Origin: Cellvibrionaceae bacterium
GTDB lineage: Bacteria; Pseudomonadota; Gammaproteobacteria; Pseudomonadales; Cellvibrionaceae
Reading direction: 5' to 3'
DNA: 64,000 nt
Assembly (NCBI GenBank): GCA_021151695.1
Contig: JAGKWU010000007.1
Coordinates: 62,001 to 126,000 of the forward strand
Within the stretch, counting starts at the first letter, position 1, and every line of letters begins with the position of its first letter. Positions 1 to 10,218 of this stretch are shown here, piece after piece. Position numbers and translations under genes: made by a program. A model generated the notes under the pieces. It saw only the letters and a program-made list of their open reading frames with translations, was not told where the DNA came from and did not search any database.

Positions 1-44
1 GGTTGGGCTTTTTAGTTAACTTGAAAGCTTAAACTTTGAACAGC

Positions 45-82
45 AAAAAGCCGCCCTGATGAGAGTTGGGGCGGCTTTTTTA
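45..82. terminator. Rho-independent terminator, probably bidirectional
   Basis: A GC-rich stem (AAGCCGCCC pairing with GGGGCGGCTT) is preceded by an A run and followed by a T run. The gene it serves on the plus strand lies left of the window. It could also stop minus-strand transcription entering from the right. Confidence 0.85.
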
Positions 83-100
83 TACGCGCTGAACTTACGC

Positions 101-555
101 AAGTAGGGAATCGTCATCCTCGCATAGCGAGGATCCAGCTCTTCGCTTTTGCTTTTCCGTTTGAAGGACGTTTAATTTTATAGGTTTTTTAAGAGCTGGA
201 TCCTCGCTATGCGAGGATGACAACTCCCCTAAAGAATTTAGAATGTGGCACCGAAACTAGATCCCCTGCGAGCGCCCCGAGCATCGGAGGAGAATTGCCG
301 TAAAACGCACAGGACGTGCGTTTTAGTGACGTCGAGCCATGGATGGCTCGTCGGAACGACGGCAATTATCTGAGAAGCGCAGGATAAAGGCGGGAACGGG
401 GTGTCCTTCCTTTTGGTTACTTTTCGTTGGACAAGCAACGAAAAGTGACTCGCCCAGCAGGGCGAAACAAATGCGCACGAATACAACAAATACAATTAAG
501 AACTGGATCCCCGTAAGCGGGGGCGCCTAGCCGAGGATGACGACTCCCTACTTAA
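101..555. repeat. Repeat element bracketed by inverted copies of an AAGTAGGGA...GTCATCCTC terminus
   Basis: Positions 113-143 and 191-221 are perfect 31-bp inverted copies around a 47-nt spacer. A third, related copy in inverted orientation to 101-121 ends the element at about 533-555. Between them is a stretch with its own short palindromes (around 298-345 and 412-450) and no convincing protein. The reading frames crossing it show no recognisable domain. The layout fits a REP/MITE-like non-autonomous intergenic element. It lies between the terminator above and the end of the GGDEF-EAL gene. Family assignment is inference. Confidence 0.6.
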
Positions 556-596
556 CAATGAAAGAGTACTGACCAATTGGCGCTCGCCAGCTACCG

Positions 597-3500
597 CTAA
601 AACACCTGCGGTTCCTCAATCCTATAACCCTGCGCAAAGTCCACTCCAATCTCCCGCAATATATCCAGCACCTGATCGCTCTCCACAAACTCGGCAATGG
701 TCTGGATACCCATGACGTGGCCTATGTTGTTGATGGATTCGACCATGGCGCGGTCTATGGGGTCGACCGCCATGTCGCGGACGAAGTTGCCATCGATTTT
801 GAGGAAATCCACCGGCAATTGTTTGAGGTAGCCGAAGGAGGACATACCGCTACCAAAGTCGTCGAGGGCGAAGTGACATCCCAGGGCGCGCAGCTCCTGA
901 ATGAGTTTCGTCGCCTGGGTCAGATTGGCGATAGCAGCGGTTTCCGTGATTTCGAAACAGATACTTGCTGGAGGAACCTGGTATTTACGAAATTGCTCTT
1001 GCACAAAGGCAGGAAAAGCCTCGTCGCACAGAGTGGTCCCCGACAAATTGATGGCCAGCAATTGGTCTTGCTTGCTGAAGCTGGCGTAGCGAGCAAACGC
1101 CGTGGAAACCACCCAACGATCAAGCATCGGCATCAACCCGTAGCGTTCTGCCGCCGGAATAAAAGCCATAGGCGGTATCAAGGAGTTGTCTTCGTCGCGC
1201 ATACGCAGCAACAATTCCGAATGACGGCACTCACCGGCAACATTGGCAAGCGACGAATAGGACTGCGCGTAGAGAACAAAGCGATTTTGTTCCATAGCCT
1301 GGCGGATGCGTCCTACCCATCCCACCTGCCCTTGACGACTGCTAAATTCCTGGGACTCTGGTAAATAAATTTGCACGCGATTGCGGCCTTTTTCCTTGGC
1401 AACATAGCAGGCAGAATCAGCCATTTGCAGTATGTCGGTAAGGGTGATGCCATGGTTGGAAAAGGTCACCAAACCTATGGTGACGCCCACAGAAAAAGTT
1501 TTGTCTTTCCACACAAAATGGAAATCACTCACTGCCTCTCGCAGAGTCTCGGCGATTTTAAGCGCGGCCGTGGTTGGGCAACTATCCAGCAAAACCCCGA
1601 ATTCATCGCCCCCCAGACGCGCCAGCGTATCCGTATGGCGCAATTTGGCGAGCAGCACGCTGGCGAGCTGGCGCAACAGCTCATCGCCCGCTACGTGGCC
1701 ACAGGTATCGTTAACGATTTTGAACTGATCCAGATCCAGATAGAGCAAGCTGTGCTCGCGCTGGTCGGATTTACCAGTCTGCAGCGCCATGTCTACCCGC
1801 CGCTCAAACTCGCGCCGGTTTATCAAACCCGTAAGCGAATCGTGGGTCGCTTGATAAGTCATCTCCGCTGCCATCTTGCGGCTCTCGGTGACATCGTGAA
1901 AAACCAATACCACGCCGCTTATTCTGCCCTCGCGATCGCGAATAGGCGCCGCTGAGTCCTCTACCGGAAATTCTTTGCCTGTGTGGCGCTGGAGCAAGGT
2001 CGTATCAGCAGCCAGGCCTGCAATAGCCTCAGTTTCGAGTACCGTATCTATGGGGTTAATGGCTGCCTCGCCGGTTTTCTCATCGATGATGCAAAACACG
2101 TCAGCAATGGGCCGCCCCAACGCCTCCTCACTCGCCCAGCCCGTCATGGATTCTGCGACCGGATTGAGATAGGTCACCAGCCCCTCAGTGTCAGTGGTGA
2201 TCACCGCATCGCCAATGGAGCTGAGGGTGACGTGCAAACGCTCCTTTTCTGCAAATAATTCTTGCTCGGCCTTTTTACGCTCTGTGACATCGCGAATCAC
2301 TGCGACAAACAGCCGTTCACCCTTGAGATTCATCTCGTTGATGTTCAGCTCCAGCTGAAAGATGCTGCCATCGCTACGCAGGCCGGGAAGCTCAAGCATT
2401 GGGCGCGCCAGCAGTCGGCGATCACCGTGTTGTAGGAACCGGCGGAAGCCACATTCTCGCGCTTCATGCAGGTGGGACGGAACGAGCATTTTGATGCTGC
2501 GTCCCGGCATCTCCTCCGCCGCATAGCCGAACATGCGACTGGCAGCCGGGTTAAATGCCTGGATGATGCACTGATCGTTAAAGGTCAATATGCCTTCATC
2601 CACGCTGCCAAGCAGCGTGCGAATTTCCAGCTCCTTATCCGCGGATTCTGCCTCAGAGGCGACCAACCGCCGCGCCATGGGTCGCAATTGGGACTTCAAC
2701 AGCAACCCACCCAGCAGGGCTAAAAATAGCAGCAGGAAAAACACATTCTTTAGTTGGTGCCGAATGTCGGTGTATAGCTCTACCGTATCCAGCTTACACA
2801 CCAAGCCCAAGCCGGGCGCCAGGCTTACTCGCGCCGCAACAACGTTATTGCCGCGGTAATCCGCGGCCAGTCCAAGCCCCTCTTTCCCGTCTACTGCTAA
2901 TTTGATCGGCAGGACCTTACCATAGCGTCCCATGGAGTTGACCTTATGGATGCCGGGTTGGTCTGTTAGCTGGTTGAGACACAGGAGATCATCGCCATAG
3001 CCCATACATATGACAGCTTCCCCGGTTTCGCCTATTTCCCGACCGTTGTAGAGCTGGTGGTAAACGTCATCCAGCGAATACTCAATCACCACAAAACCCA
3101 AGGGGCCAGTGGTATCAGATACCAAAGCGCTGGTGTGTAGACGCAGGCCCCCATCCCAGCGCAAAAGCGAGGGGTTGGAACCGGGCAGGTTCACTTCGAA
3201 ATCACTTTTGCCAACACCGCTATCTCCTTGTTGATAAAGCTCTTTTCCATTGAGATCCAGCAGTGCGATGTTCAACTGGTCCTTTACGGGTAATAGTCGG
3301 GATGCGGGCACGTCCGCTTGGGATTGAGCAAACCGACGAATTATTTCGGGACGTTTGGCCGTACGGTTGGTTAGCTCTATCGCCTGTTCAACCCGGCTAT
3401 GAAAGAGTTCAGCGCGGCCTCTGGCTATATCAGCCAGATCGTGCATAAGGGATTTCTCCAGCACGGTTTGCTGGGAGACAAAGCCTACCAATCCCGCTGT

Positions 3501-4187
3501 AAAAATCAGCACTACCAGCACAGCGACGCCCATAAAGGCGATCTTTTCATCCTCCGCCAGATAGCGGCGAGAGCTGTACCAATCAGCGCGAGACCAACTC
3601 AACCACAGCGCCACTCCGGCCAGGATCATCCCTGTCGCCGTATGCACCGCCATACGCGCCGAGCGAGCCCAGCCATAGAGCAAATCGGGCGCCAGCATAT
3701 AGCCTACCAGCCCGGTCGTGCCCAAACCGAGTACGACAAACGTCAGCAGGCGCGCCGCTCTGGCCTGGGAGCGGCTGGCCACACGCGGAATAATCATCAG
3801 CGCAAAGCCAATCGCAATAAAGCTGAGGGCAGTGTTAGGAGCCATGCGGCCGGGACGTGTATTGCCGTCGCCAATCCAGATATGCAGGGATGGCCAATCG
3901 ATACCCAAGTTATGATCGGTAACAATACTGACAAAGATAAAGCTGCAGAAAACAATCAGTAGCAAACCAATAGCGGTTTGCAGTCGCAGCAGCCATGGTT
4001 GGTTTGACTCGGGCAGCGCCAGGGCTACGCCTGTGACCGCAAAACAGAGGGCAGTGTTAAACACCATGGGAACCATCCCAAGTTTAAACTGCACCATGAG
4101 GGGTAAATGAAATAGCCAACCCGACAACACAACCAATCCCATGGTTAACAGGGCGAGGCCAATAAGCGTCTTTATGATTTTTTGCAT
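597..4187 (-). CDS. Membrane-anchored PAS-PAS-GGDEF-EAL cyclic-di-GMP protein
   Basis: This 1196-residue protein should make and/or degrade cyclic di-GMP. The first 200 residues hold about six membrane segments. Another membrane helix is near 216-237, a periplasmic Cache-like sensing region spans about 240-480, and a final helix is at 481-497. Two PAS domains follow (about 524-637 and 650-767), the second ending in a typical FHDVTE sequence. The GGDEF domain (about 780-940) has an intact GGDEF at 859-863 and an inhibitory RxxD site (R850, D853) five residues before it. The EAL domain (about 958-1193) reads ELL at 991-993 instead of EAL but keeps INLSG, EITET, DDFG (1109-1112), LKID and AEFVE, so phosphodiesterase activity is likely. 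Both activities look intact; the signal sensed is unknown. It lies 155 nt beyond the isoamylase gene on the same strand. Confidence 0.93.
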   Translation of the reverse strand: MQKIIKTLIGLALLTMGLVVLSGWLFHLPLMVQFKLGMVPMVFNTALCFAVTGVALALPESNQPWLLRLQTAIGLLLIVFCSFIFVSIVTDHNLGIDWPSLHIWIGDGNTRPGRMAPNTALSFIAIGFALMIIPRVASRSQARAARLLTFVVLGLGTTGLVGYMLAPDLLYGWARSARMAVHTATGMILAGVALWLSWSRADWYSSRRYLAEDEKIAFMGVAVLVVLIFTAGLVGFVSQQTVLEKSLMHDLADIARGRAELFHSRVEQAIELTNRTAKRPEIIRRFAQSQADVPASRLLPVKDQLNIALLDLNGKELYQQGDSGVGKSDFEVNLPGSNPSLLRWDGGLRLHTSALVSDTTGPLGFVVIEYSLDDVYHQLYNGREIGETGEAVICMGYGDDLLCLNQLTDQPGIHKVNSMGRYGKVLPIKLAVDGKEGLGLAADYRGNNVVAARVSLAPGLGLVCKLDTVELYTDIRHQLKNVFFLLLFLALLGGLLLKSQLRPMARRLVASEAESADKELEIRTLLGSVDEGILTFNDQCIIQAFNPAASRMFGYAAEEMPGRSIKMLVPSHLHEARECGFRRFLQHGDRRLLARPMLELPGLRSDGSIFQLELNINEMNLKGERLFVAVIRDVTERKKAEQELFAEKERLHVTLSSIGDAVITTDTEGLVTYLNPVAESMTGWASEEALGRPIADVFCIIDEKTGEAAINPIDTVLETEAIAGLAADTTLLQRHTGKEFPVEDSAAPIRDREGRISGVVLVFHDVTESRKMAAEMTYQATHDSLTGLINRREFERRVDMALQTGKSDQREHSLLYLDLDQFKIVNDTCGHVAGDELLRQLASVLLAKLRHTDTLARLGGDEFGVLLDSCPTTAALKIAETLREAVSDFHFVWKDKTFSVGVTIGLVTFSNHGITLTDILQMADSACYVAKEKGRNRVQIYLPESQEFSSRQGQVGWVGRIRQAMEQNRFVLYAQSYSSLANVAGECRHSELLLRMRDEDNSLIPPMAFIPAAERYGLMPMLDRWVVSTAFARYASFSKQDQLLAINLSGTTLCDEAFPAFVQEQFRKYQVPPASICFEITETAAIANLTQATKLIQELRALGCHFALDDFGSGMSSFGYLKQLPVDFLKIDGNFVRDMAVDPIDRAMVESINNIGHVMGIQTIAEFVESDQVLDILREIGVDFAQGYRIEEPQVF

Positions 4188-4342
4188 GACGTGGCAGCTA
4201 GTGTGTAATTGGCTTTTAAAGCTTAGTACGCTGTCGTCAAAAGTACCCTAGTAGATATAATTTTAACCGTCAGGTGCGGGTAAGCCTATTTGATCTAACC
4301 GATAAGTTGTCGTTGTGCGCACCAGGACGCCGTCAGAATCTT

Positions 4343-6646
4343 TCACTTGGCAATCAACACCAACAAACTTCTTCCCTGCAGCCCATAAATACTCCCTTCC
4401 CCACCCACCAACACTTCATCTCCCGGCAACACCATATTATTTCCCTCATTCCACGCGGCCGTATCCAGCGCGCGAAACCATTGTTTGCCAGCACCAGCCC
4501 AAGGCAATCGGAAATTTCTCAGCCATGTGTCAGCGTTGTAGGCAATAAAAATGGCGGAGGTAGAATCACCAAACTCGCTGCTATCGATGCGATACGCGAG
4601 CGCATGTTGATTGGGTGCATTAAAAAAACTGTTGCCAGCCAGATCGCCATCAGGAGAGAACCAGCGAATTTGTTCCATGCCGTTATTATTACCATCGTCA
4701 TTGCGATAAAAATCTGCCGGCCGCAATGCCGGGTGTGCTTTGCGAAACGCAAGTAAACGCGATGTGTATTCCATAAACAGTTGTTGCTCTGGCGCCAGCG
4801 AATAATTCAGCCAATTGGCTACTGAATCCAGATTGTAGGAGTTGTTATTGCAGTTAAGACTGCGCAGCATTTCATCGCCACCGGTAATCATAGGAACACC
4901 GGCAGACAGCATCAAAAACGCAAGGCCGGTGCGAGCAGCCTGCCGCTGGGCACTTGATCCACCGCTGCCTTGATCCCAACTTTTATTATCGTTGCTACCA
5001 CCGTCCGACGGGCCAAAAGGCCAGGGTTGTGAATTGTTGGAGCCGTTACAACTGTATAAATCCTTCATGGTCAGGCCATCATGGGCCACTAAAAAATTAA
5101 TAGAATTCCAAGGCTTGCGGCCGCTGTTTTGAAAGATATTGGATGAGCCCGCAAAATAATTGGCGAGCTGGCCCGGCGTGATATCCGCAACACCCAATTG
5201 ATTCTGGCTGCTGCGTAAACCATTGCGAAAAGCATCATTCCACTCGGACCAACTGCCAGGGAAATTGCCCAGTTGATATTCCTGTCCGCCGGTTGGAGCC
5301 CAAGGCTCTGCAATCAGATCAACACCTTCCCCTCCATCGGCTGGTCGCGGGTGTAAATCCCGCAAGATTCTATTGAGCGCCGTGCCGGGATTAAATTTGT
5401 CAAAGTTAAAACAGCCTTCCACGCAGGTATTGCCCAGTACGGTTGCGAGATCAAAACGAAATCCATCCACACCTAAATTATTACTCCAATAGGCCAGCGA
5501 ATCGACAATGACATTTTGCGCCGCAGGATTGAATGTATTGAAATTTCCACCCACTCCCGTACTGTCATAAGTGAAACCTCTATCCTCCGTGAGCGTGTAA
5601 TAGGCAGCATTATCCAGGCCGCGCCATGAATGAATACAATAGACATCGGGATTTCCACCAAACCAGTTGCCACCTTCATCCGTGTGGTTATAAACCACAT
5701 CTATATAGACTTTTATATTCTGTTGGTGGAAAGCCTCAACCATTTTTTTAAACTCGCGTGTGGGTCCGCCAACGCCTTTATCAGCGGCATAACGACGATC
5801 GGGCGAGAAAAAATTAATCGTCATATAACCCCAATAATTGCTGCCATCGGTAGAGTTGGGAACAAGATTGTTATTGTCGTTTTGTGTTTCCTGCACAGGC
5901 AAAAATTCCACCGCAGTAATACCCAGTGCTGCCAACTGAGGTGCTTTTAATGCAGCACCGGCGTAGGTGCCGCGCAGTTCCTCCGGAATAGCTGGATCAT
6001 TGTTAGTAAGGCCGCGTAAATGAACCTCATAGATAATCTCATCTTTTTGCGCACGCACAGGTTTATTGCCCGTGCTCTGTGTGTCAGCTTTCAACACTAT
6101 GCCTTTGGGACCCTTGCGCCCGGAATCCAACGCGCGAAATTGGTCGCCAGTGGCAAACAGGGAATTATCCAGCCAGCCGGGGTTGAGGTGATCGTGGCTG
6201 ATTTCACGTGCATAAGGATCAAGCAATAACTTGTTAGGGTTAAAGCGATTTCCCTGTTTATCCACATCACGGATAAAACCTTTGGATGAGCCTTTTTTCC
6301 AACTCAATTTATAGGGCCAATTGGGCCCCCAGGCGCGGTAACCGTAGTAAATCGTGCCCTGCTCATTTAACAGATTTTCTATAGCGCTGAGCTTGAGTGA
6401 TTTTTCCCACACCTGAGTGGTGGGATCGCGAGATAATTTGTAATGGGCAAATTCATCGCTGTCCAATGGGTTGCGATAGAGATACAGTTCTATGCGCGTC
6501 GCTCGAGAAGAATAAACACGGAAAATGACCTTCTCACCATCGGTGCTGTAACGAGCCCCCAGGTTATTTTCATCTATACCGGCAATGGCTGCTGCCGAAA
6601 GCCAGAGCCATGTAAGAATAAGCAGAGAATACATGCGGATATTCAC
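4343..6646 (-). CDS. Secreted isoamylase (GH13 glycogen debranching enzyme)
   Basis: Isoamylase hydrolyses alpha-1,6 branches of glycogen and amylopectin. The protein closely resembles the secreted Pseudomonas isoamylase: an N-terminal beta-sandwich (about 25-120), a GH13 barrel with nucleophile D399 (GFRFDLA), acid E447 (IAEPW) and D523 (VAHDG), and a C-terminal beta domain ending in LLVLIAK. The open frame extends to a TTG at 6664, but I place the start at GTG 6646. An AGGAG-like site (AGGGAG, 6653-6658) sits six bases upstream of it, and the product then begins directly with a clear signal peptide cleaved near AAAIA. Secretion separates it from the cytosolic debranching enzyme GlgX encoded at 24186. 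It lies downstream of treS on the same strand. Confidence 0.93.
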   Translation of the reverse strand: MNIRMYSLLILTWLWLSAAAIAGIDENNLGARYSTDGEKVIFRVYSSRATRIELYLYRNPLDSDEFAHYKLSRDPTTQVWEKSLKLSAIENLLNEQGTIYYGYRAWGPNWPYKLSWKKGSSKGFIRDVDKQGNRFNPNKLLLDPYAREISHDHLNPGWLDNSLFATGDQFRALDSGRKGPKGIVLKADTQSTGNKPVRAQKDEIIYEVHLRGLTNNDPAIPEELRGTYAGAALKAPQLAALGITAVEFLPVQETQNDNNNLVPNSTDGSNYWGYMTINFFSPDRRYAADKGVGGPTREFKKMVEAFHQQNIKVYIDVVYNHTDEGGNWFGGNPDVYCIHSWRGLDNAAYYTLTEDRGFTYDSTGVGGNFNTFNPAAQNVIVDSLAYWSNNLGVDGFRFDLATVLGNTCVEGCFNFDKFNPGTALNRILRDLHPRPADGGEGVDLIAEPWAPTGGQEYQLGNFPGSWSEWNDAFRNGLRSSQNQLGVADITPGQLANYFAGSSNIFQNSGRKPWNSINFLVAHDGLTMKDLYSCNGSNNSQPWPFGPSDGGSNDNKSWDQGSGGSSAQRQAARTGLAFLMLSAGVPMITGGDEMLRSLNCNNNSYNLDSVANWLNYSLAPEQQLFMEYTSRLLAFRKAHPALRPADFYRNDDGNNNGMEQIRWFSPDGDLAGNSFFNAPNQHALAYRIDSSEFGDSTSAIFIAYNADTWLRNFRLPWAGAGKQWFRALDTAAWNEGNNMVLPGDEVLVGGEGSIYGLQGRSLLVLIAK

Positions 6647-6766
6647 AGGCAACTCCCTGGGCAAGTAGCCCTCATCAACCTCAAAGTTTAGGTCAATGAT
6701 CGCCTGGCAGCGTTTGTCGTCCCAAGAAAAAATCTTGATGAGAAACCGGATTGATATACCTGTTCA

Positions 6767-9700
6767 TCAGTTTTCAGATTCGAGTAGTAAACGACTCATC
6801 TCATACAGGCTATGAACCTGCAGTTCCAATAAATCGGAGCGGTAGCGCACCCGTAATAATTCGCGCAACCGATTACCCACGCAGAAAAAAGTAACCGCGG
6901 CATTTTCGCCATCATCATGGCGCCAGTTATGGAGAAGCTTTTGGTGCCTGCGATAGCTATCGTAAAAAGCTGTTCTCGCCTTCTGGCTAAAACTTGCAGA
7001 CAGCGCCCACAATTTTTCGGGCTCTACCGGAGTATCCGCCGCTGGCGCATTGCGGGTTGCCAGTGCGGCGGCATCATCAAAACCACAAAGCAGATCTGCC
7101 ACATCTTTGAGGGGGCTTTGATACAGCTGCGACAGTTCAGTCGGCTCACCATCAAAATTAACAAACCAGGCATCACCGCGAACCACCAACACTTGCAACA
7201 AAGACAGGTTGCCGTGAATACGCATACGAATCCCACCCTGTATTTTTTGCGCAAGCTGCTTAAGTGATTTTTGCAGAAATTTACTATTACTTTTAAACCA
7301 ATCTGCCACATATGGTTGTTTACCCTGCTGGGCAATAACCTCCATAGCAGCTTGCCAATCCGTTAGTGCTTTATCGAGCAAGGTGGTGAGGTCTGCCTTT
7401 GAAATATCAGCAACACCAAAGCGTTTGCTACGCGTATCAGACGCGAGCAACTCATGCATTTCCGCCAGGCGTTGACCGAGCATTTGCGCAAAAGAATGAA
7501 GCTCTTCAGTTGCCGGGTATTGAATATCCATAGCGGAGGTGCCCGAACTTAACCGATCCCGCAGCGCGCGCTCCAAGGTATTTTGTGTCCATTGCCAGGC
7601 ATCGCCCTGGTTGCTGATATAACCTTGCAAGATCATCAGCGTGCAATAATTGCCAACAGGATCTGTGCGGCGAACTTCACCTAATGGTGGTGCCACATGT
7701 GCGAAACCGCGATTGTATAAATACTCGTTAATCTCTATGTCTGGATGTACGCCCATCTTGAGTTTGCGAATTGGCTTCAACACCAGGGACTCACCAATTA
7801 CCACGGAGCCATTGGTGTCTATACTGGATACCAGCTCAATATCATCCAGATTTTTTTCAGAAGCGTCGGGCAATTCAAGTGTGGCAATAAACTGCAATTC
7901 ACCACCACCTTGAGCCGGATCAATTGCCTGGCTGGTTTGGCGACGAATGTGTTTAACAACAGCGCTGCTAAATTCCGGCAGTGTAAATGCATCAGTCAAT
8001 AAACCTGCCATGCGTTTTTTACGCAGGCGAGCCAAAGCCAATTGTTGTGAAGGACTGTTGGCAAGATGATCCGCGACAAACCCCAGCGGCAAAAAATAAC
8101 TTTCCCGATTGCCGTTGCGACTAACCTCAACTTCAGCGAGCGCCAACAAATCCGCCGCGTCATCAAAGCTGATAACATAGTGCAACTTCACCTCATCCAC
8201 AGGCTCACCTGGCTGGATAAACCAGGGACATTTGGGTAAATAAGCCGGCAGGGACTCCTGTTCCAAAACACTGATCACCGGCAACTGGGTAATTTCCGCG
8301 AGGTCCTGCCGGATAATAACCGTGCGCAACTCCGGCATACGCTCAGCCGGCGCCACATACCAACTTGGCATCTGGCTTTCATCGGCAAGATAAAACCAGT
8401 AAAAACCATAGGGCGGCAAGGTCAATAAATAATTGAGTTTACTGATGGGTGGGAATGAGGTTCCGCCAATCATTTCCACCGGAATCATTCCAACATATGC
8501 CGATAAATCCAGTTCGCCTGCCTGGGCTGCCCGCGACACATTTGCCACACACAAAATAATTTCGGTTGTTCCCTCTGGGCTGGTGTATTCGCGAATATAC
8601 GCAAAGATACGGCGATTGGCCGGCGCCAATAATTTTAAATTGCCGCGACCAAAGGCTTTCTGTTGTTTGCGAATAGCGAGCATACGTCGCGTCCAATTCA
8701 GCAATGAGTGAGTATCACGCGCTTGCGCCTCCACATTTACCGATTGAAAACCATAAAGCGGGTCCATAATTGCCGGGGCAATTAAACTCGCCGGATCAGC
8801 CCGTGAAAATCCGCCGTTGCGGTCATCCGACCATTGCATAGGCGTGCGCACACCGTGGCGGTCGCCAAGAAAAATATTATCGCCCATGCCTATTTCGTCA
8901 CCGTAATACAGTGTGGGCGTGCCGGGCATAGACAAGAGCAAACTATTTAATAATTCAATGCGCCGGCGGTCGCGCTCTACCAACGGTGCCAGGCGACGGC
9001 GAATACCAAGATTAATACGTGCACGTTTATCCGCAGCATAGTGATTCCATAAATAATCCCGCTCCTGGTCCGTGACCATTTCAAGCGTCAGCTCATCGTG
9101 GTTACGCAAAAAAATTGCCCACTGGCAATTAGCGGGAATCTCAGGCATCTGCCGCAATATATCGATAATGGGGAAACGATCTTCCTGCGCAATGGCCATA
9201 TACATACGCGGCATTAAAGGAAAGTGGAAAGCCATATGGCATTCGTCGCCATTGCCAAAATATTGCTGGATGTCTTCCGGCCACAAATTAGCCTCAGCCA
9301 ATAGCATACGATCGGGATAATGTTGATCAAGATAAGCGCGGATTCGTTTGAGGATCGCGTGGGTTTCCGGCAAATTTTCGTTACTGGTACCTTCGCGCTC
9401 CACCAGATAGGGAATCGCATCCAGGCGCAAACCATCCACACCTATATCAAACCAGTAACGCATAACACTCAATACTTCCTCCAGCACTTCGGGATTATCA
9501 AAATTCAAATCCGGTTGGTTGCTGTAAAACCTGTGCCAAAAATATTGGCCGGCAACCGGGTCCCATGTCCAATTGGAGTTTTCGGTATCAGAGAAAATAA
9601 TACGCGTACCTTCGTATTTCTGGTTGGTATCCGACCAGACATAAAAATTGCGCGCGCGTGAATCTTTTTTTGCCCGCCGCGCCTTTTGAAACCAGGGGTG

Positions 9701-10051
9701 TTGATCTGATGTATGGTTGATCACCAACTCAGTAATCACACGCAGGCCACGCCGGTGTGCTTCCGCGATAAATTTTTTGGCATCAGCAAGCGTGCCATAG
9801 GCAGGATGAATTGCGCGGTATTCGGCAATATCATAACCATCGTCACGCATGGGCGATGGATAAAACGGTAACAACCAGATCGCATTTACACCCAATTCGG
9901 CAATGTAATCCAACTTGGCAATCAAGCCGGCAAAATCCCCCACCCCATCATTATTTGCATCAAAATAGCATTTGACATGCGCTTGATAAATAACAGCATC
10001 TTTATACCAGGTGGGATCTTTAAGGAATGCAGGTGTTTTGCTTTTGGCCAT
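6767..10051 (-). CDS. treS: Trehalose synthase TreS fused to a maltokinase-like domain that has lost catalytic residues
   Basis: TreS interconverts maltose and trehalose in the cytoplasm. Residues 1 to about 545 are a GH13_16 barrel with D211 (GLRLDA), E253 (LLAEAN) and D319 (LRNHDE). The C-terminal half matches maltokinase, normally the source of maltose-1-phosphate for GlgE. Its catalytic loop, expected as HGDxHLGQ, reads HGNLSLLQ with N948 in place of aspartate. The metal-binding DFEGEP reads NFDGEP with N965 in place of aspartate. I therefore expect the kinase to be inactive while the isomerase works. The frame is open to 10144, but ATG 10051 is preceded by CAGGGAG and starts the family-typical sequence, giving 1094 residues. 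Neighbours are the isoamylase (downstream) and ligD (upstream); no glgE is in the window. Confidence 0.92.
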   Translation of the reverse strand: MAKSKTPAFLKDPTWYKDAVIYQAHVKCYFDANNDGVGDFAGLIAKLDYIAELGVNAIWLLPFYPSPMRDDGYDIAEYRAIHPAYGTLADAKKFIAEAHRRGLRVITELVINHTSDQHPWFQKARRAKKDSRARNFYVWSDTNQKYEGTRIIFSDTENSNWTWDPVAGQYFWHRFYSNQPDLNFDNPEVLEEVLSVMRYWFDIGVDGLRLDAIPYLVEREGTSNENLPETHAILKRIRAYLDQHYPDRMLLAEANLWPEDIQQYFGNGDECHMAFHFPLMPRMYMAIAQEDRFPIIDILRQMPEIPANCQWAIFLRNHDELTLEMVTDQERDYLWNHYAADKRARINLGIRRRLAPLVERDRRRIELLNSLLLSMPGTPTLYYGDEIGMGDNIFLGDRHGVRTPMQWSDDRNGGFSRADPASLIAPAIMDPLYGFQSVNVEAQARDTHSLLNWTRRMLAIRKQQKAFGRGNLKLLAPANRRIFAYIREYTSPEGTTEIILCVANVSRAAQAGELDLSAYVGMIPVEMIGGTSFPPISKLNYLLTLPPYGFYWFYLADESQMPSWYVAPAERMPELRTVIIRQDLAEITQLPVISVLEQESLPAYLPKCPWFIQPGEPVDEVKLHYVISFDDAADLLALAEVEVSRNGNRESYFLPLGFVADHLANSPSQQLALARLRKKRMAGLLTDAFTLPEFSSAVVKHIRRQTSQAIDPAQGGGELQFIATLELPDASEKNLDDIELVSSIDTNGSVVIGESLVLKPIRKLKMGVHPDIEINEYLYNRGFAHVAPPLGEVRRTDPVGNYCTLMILQGYISNQGDAWQWTQNTLERALRDRLSSGTSAMDIQYPATEELHSFAQMLGQRLAEMHELLASDTRSKRFGVADISKADLTTLLDKALTDWQAAMEVIAQQGKQPYVADWFKSNSKFLQKSLKQLAQKIQGGIRMRIHGNLSLLQVLVVRGDAWFVNFDGEPTELSQLYQSPLKDVADLLCGFDDAAALATRNAPAADTPVEPEKLWALSASFSQKARTAFYDSYRRHQKLLHNWRHDDGENAAVTFFCVGNRLRELLRVRYRSDLLELQVHSLYEMSRLLLESEN

Positions 10052-10218
10052 AATGCACGACTCCCTGAAACGCTGTGATAAATGCGCTACCGTTCGGTTA
10101 AGCGGATATAGTCGCGCAACAAAACCTGACTTACTGTTCGCCATGCAACATTATCGAACACCGACTATGTAATTGAACAACGCCCATGCACTTGGAGTGC
10201 CGATAGTGTAAACCTCGA

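Noticed and set aside
238..530. Overlapping frames of 63 and 85 codons
   Set aside because: They lie inside the inverted-repeat element, lack ribosome sites and have no domain signal.
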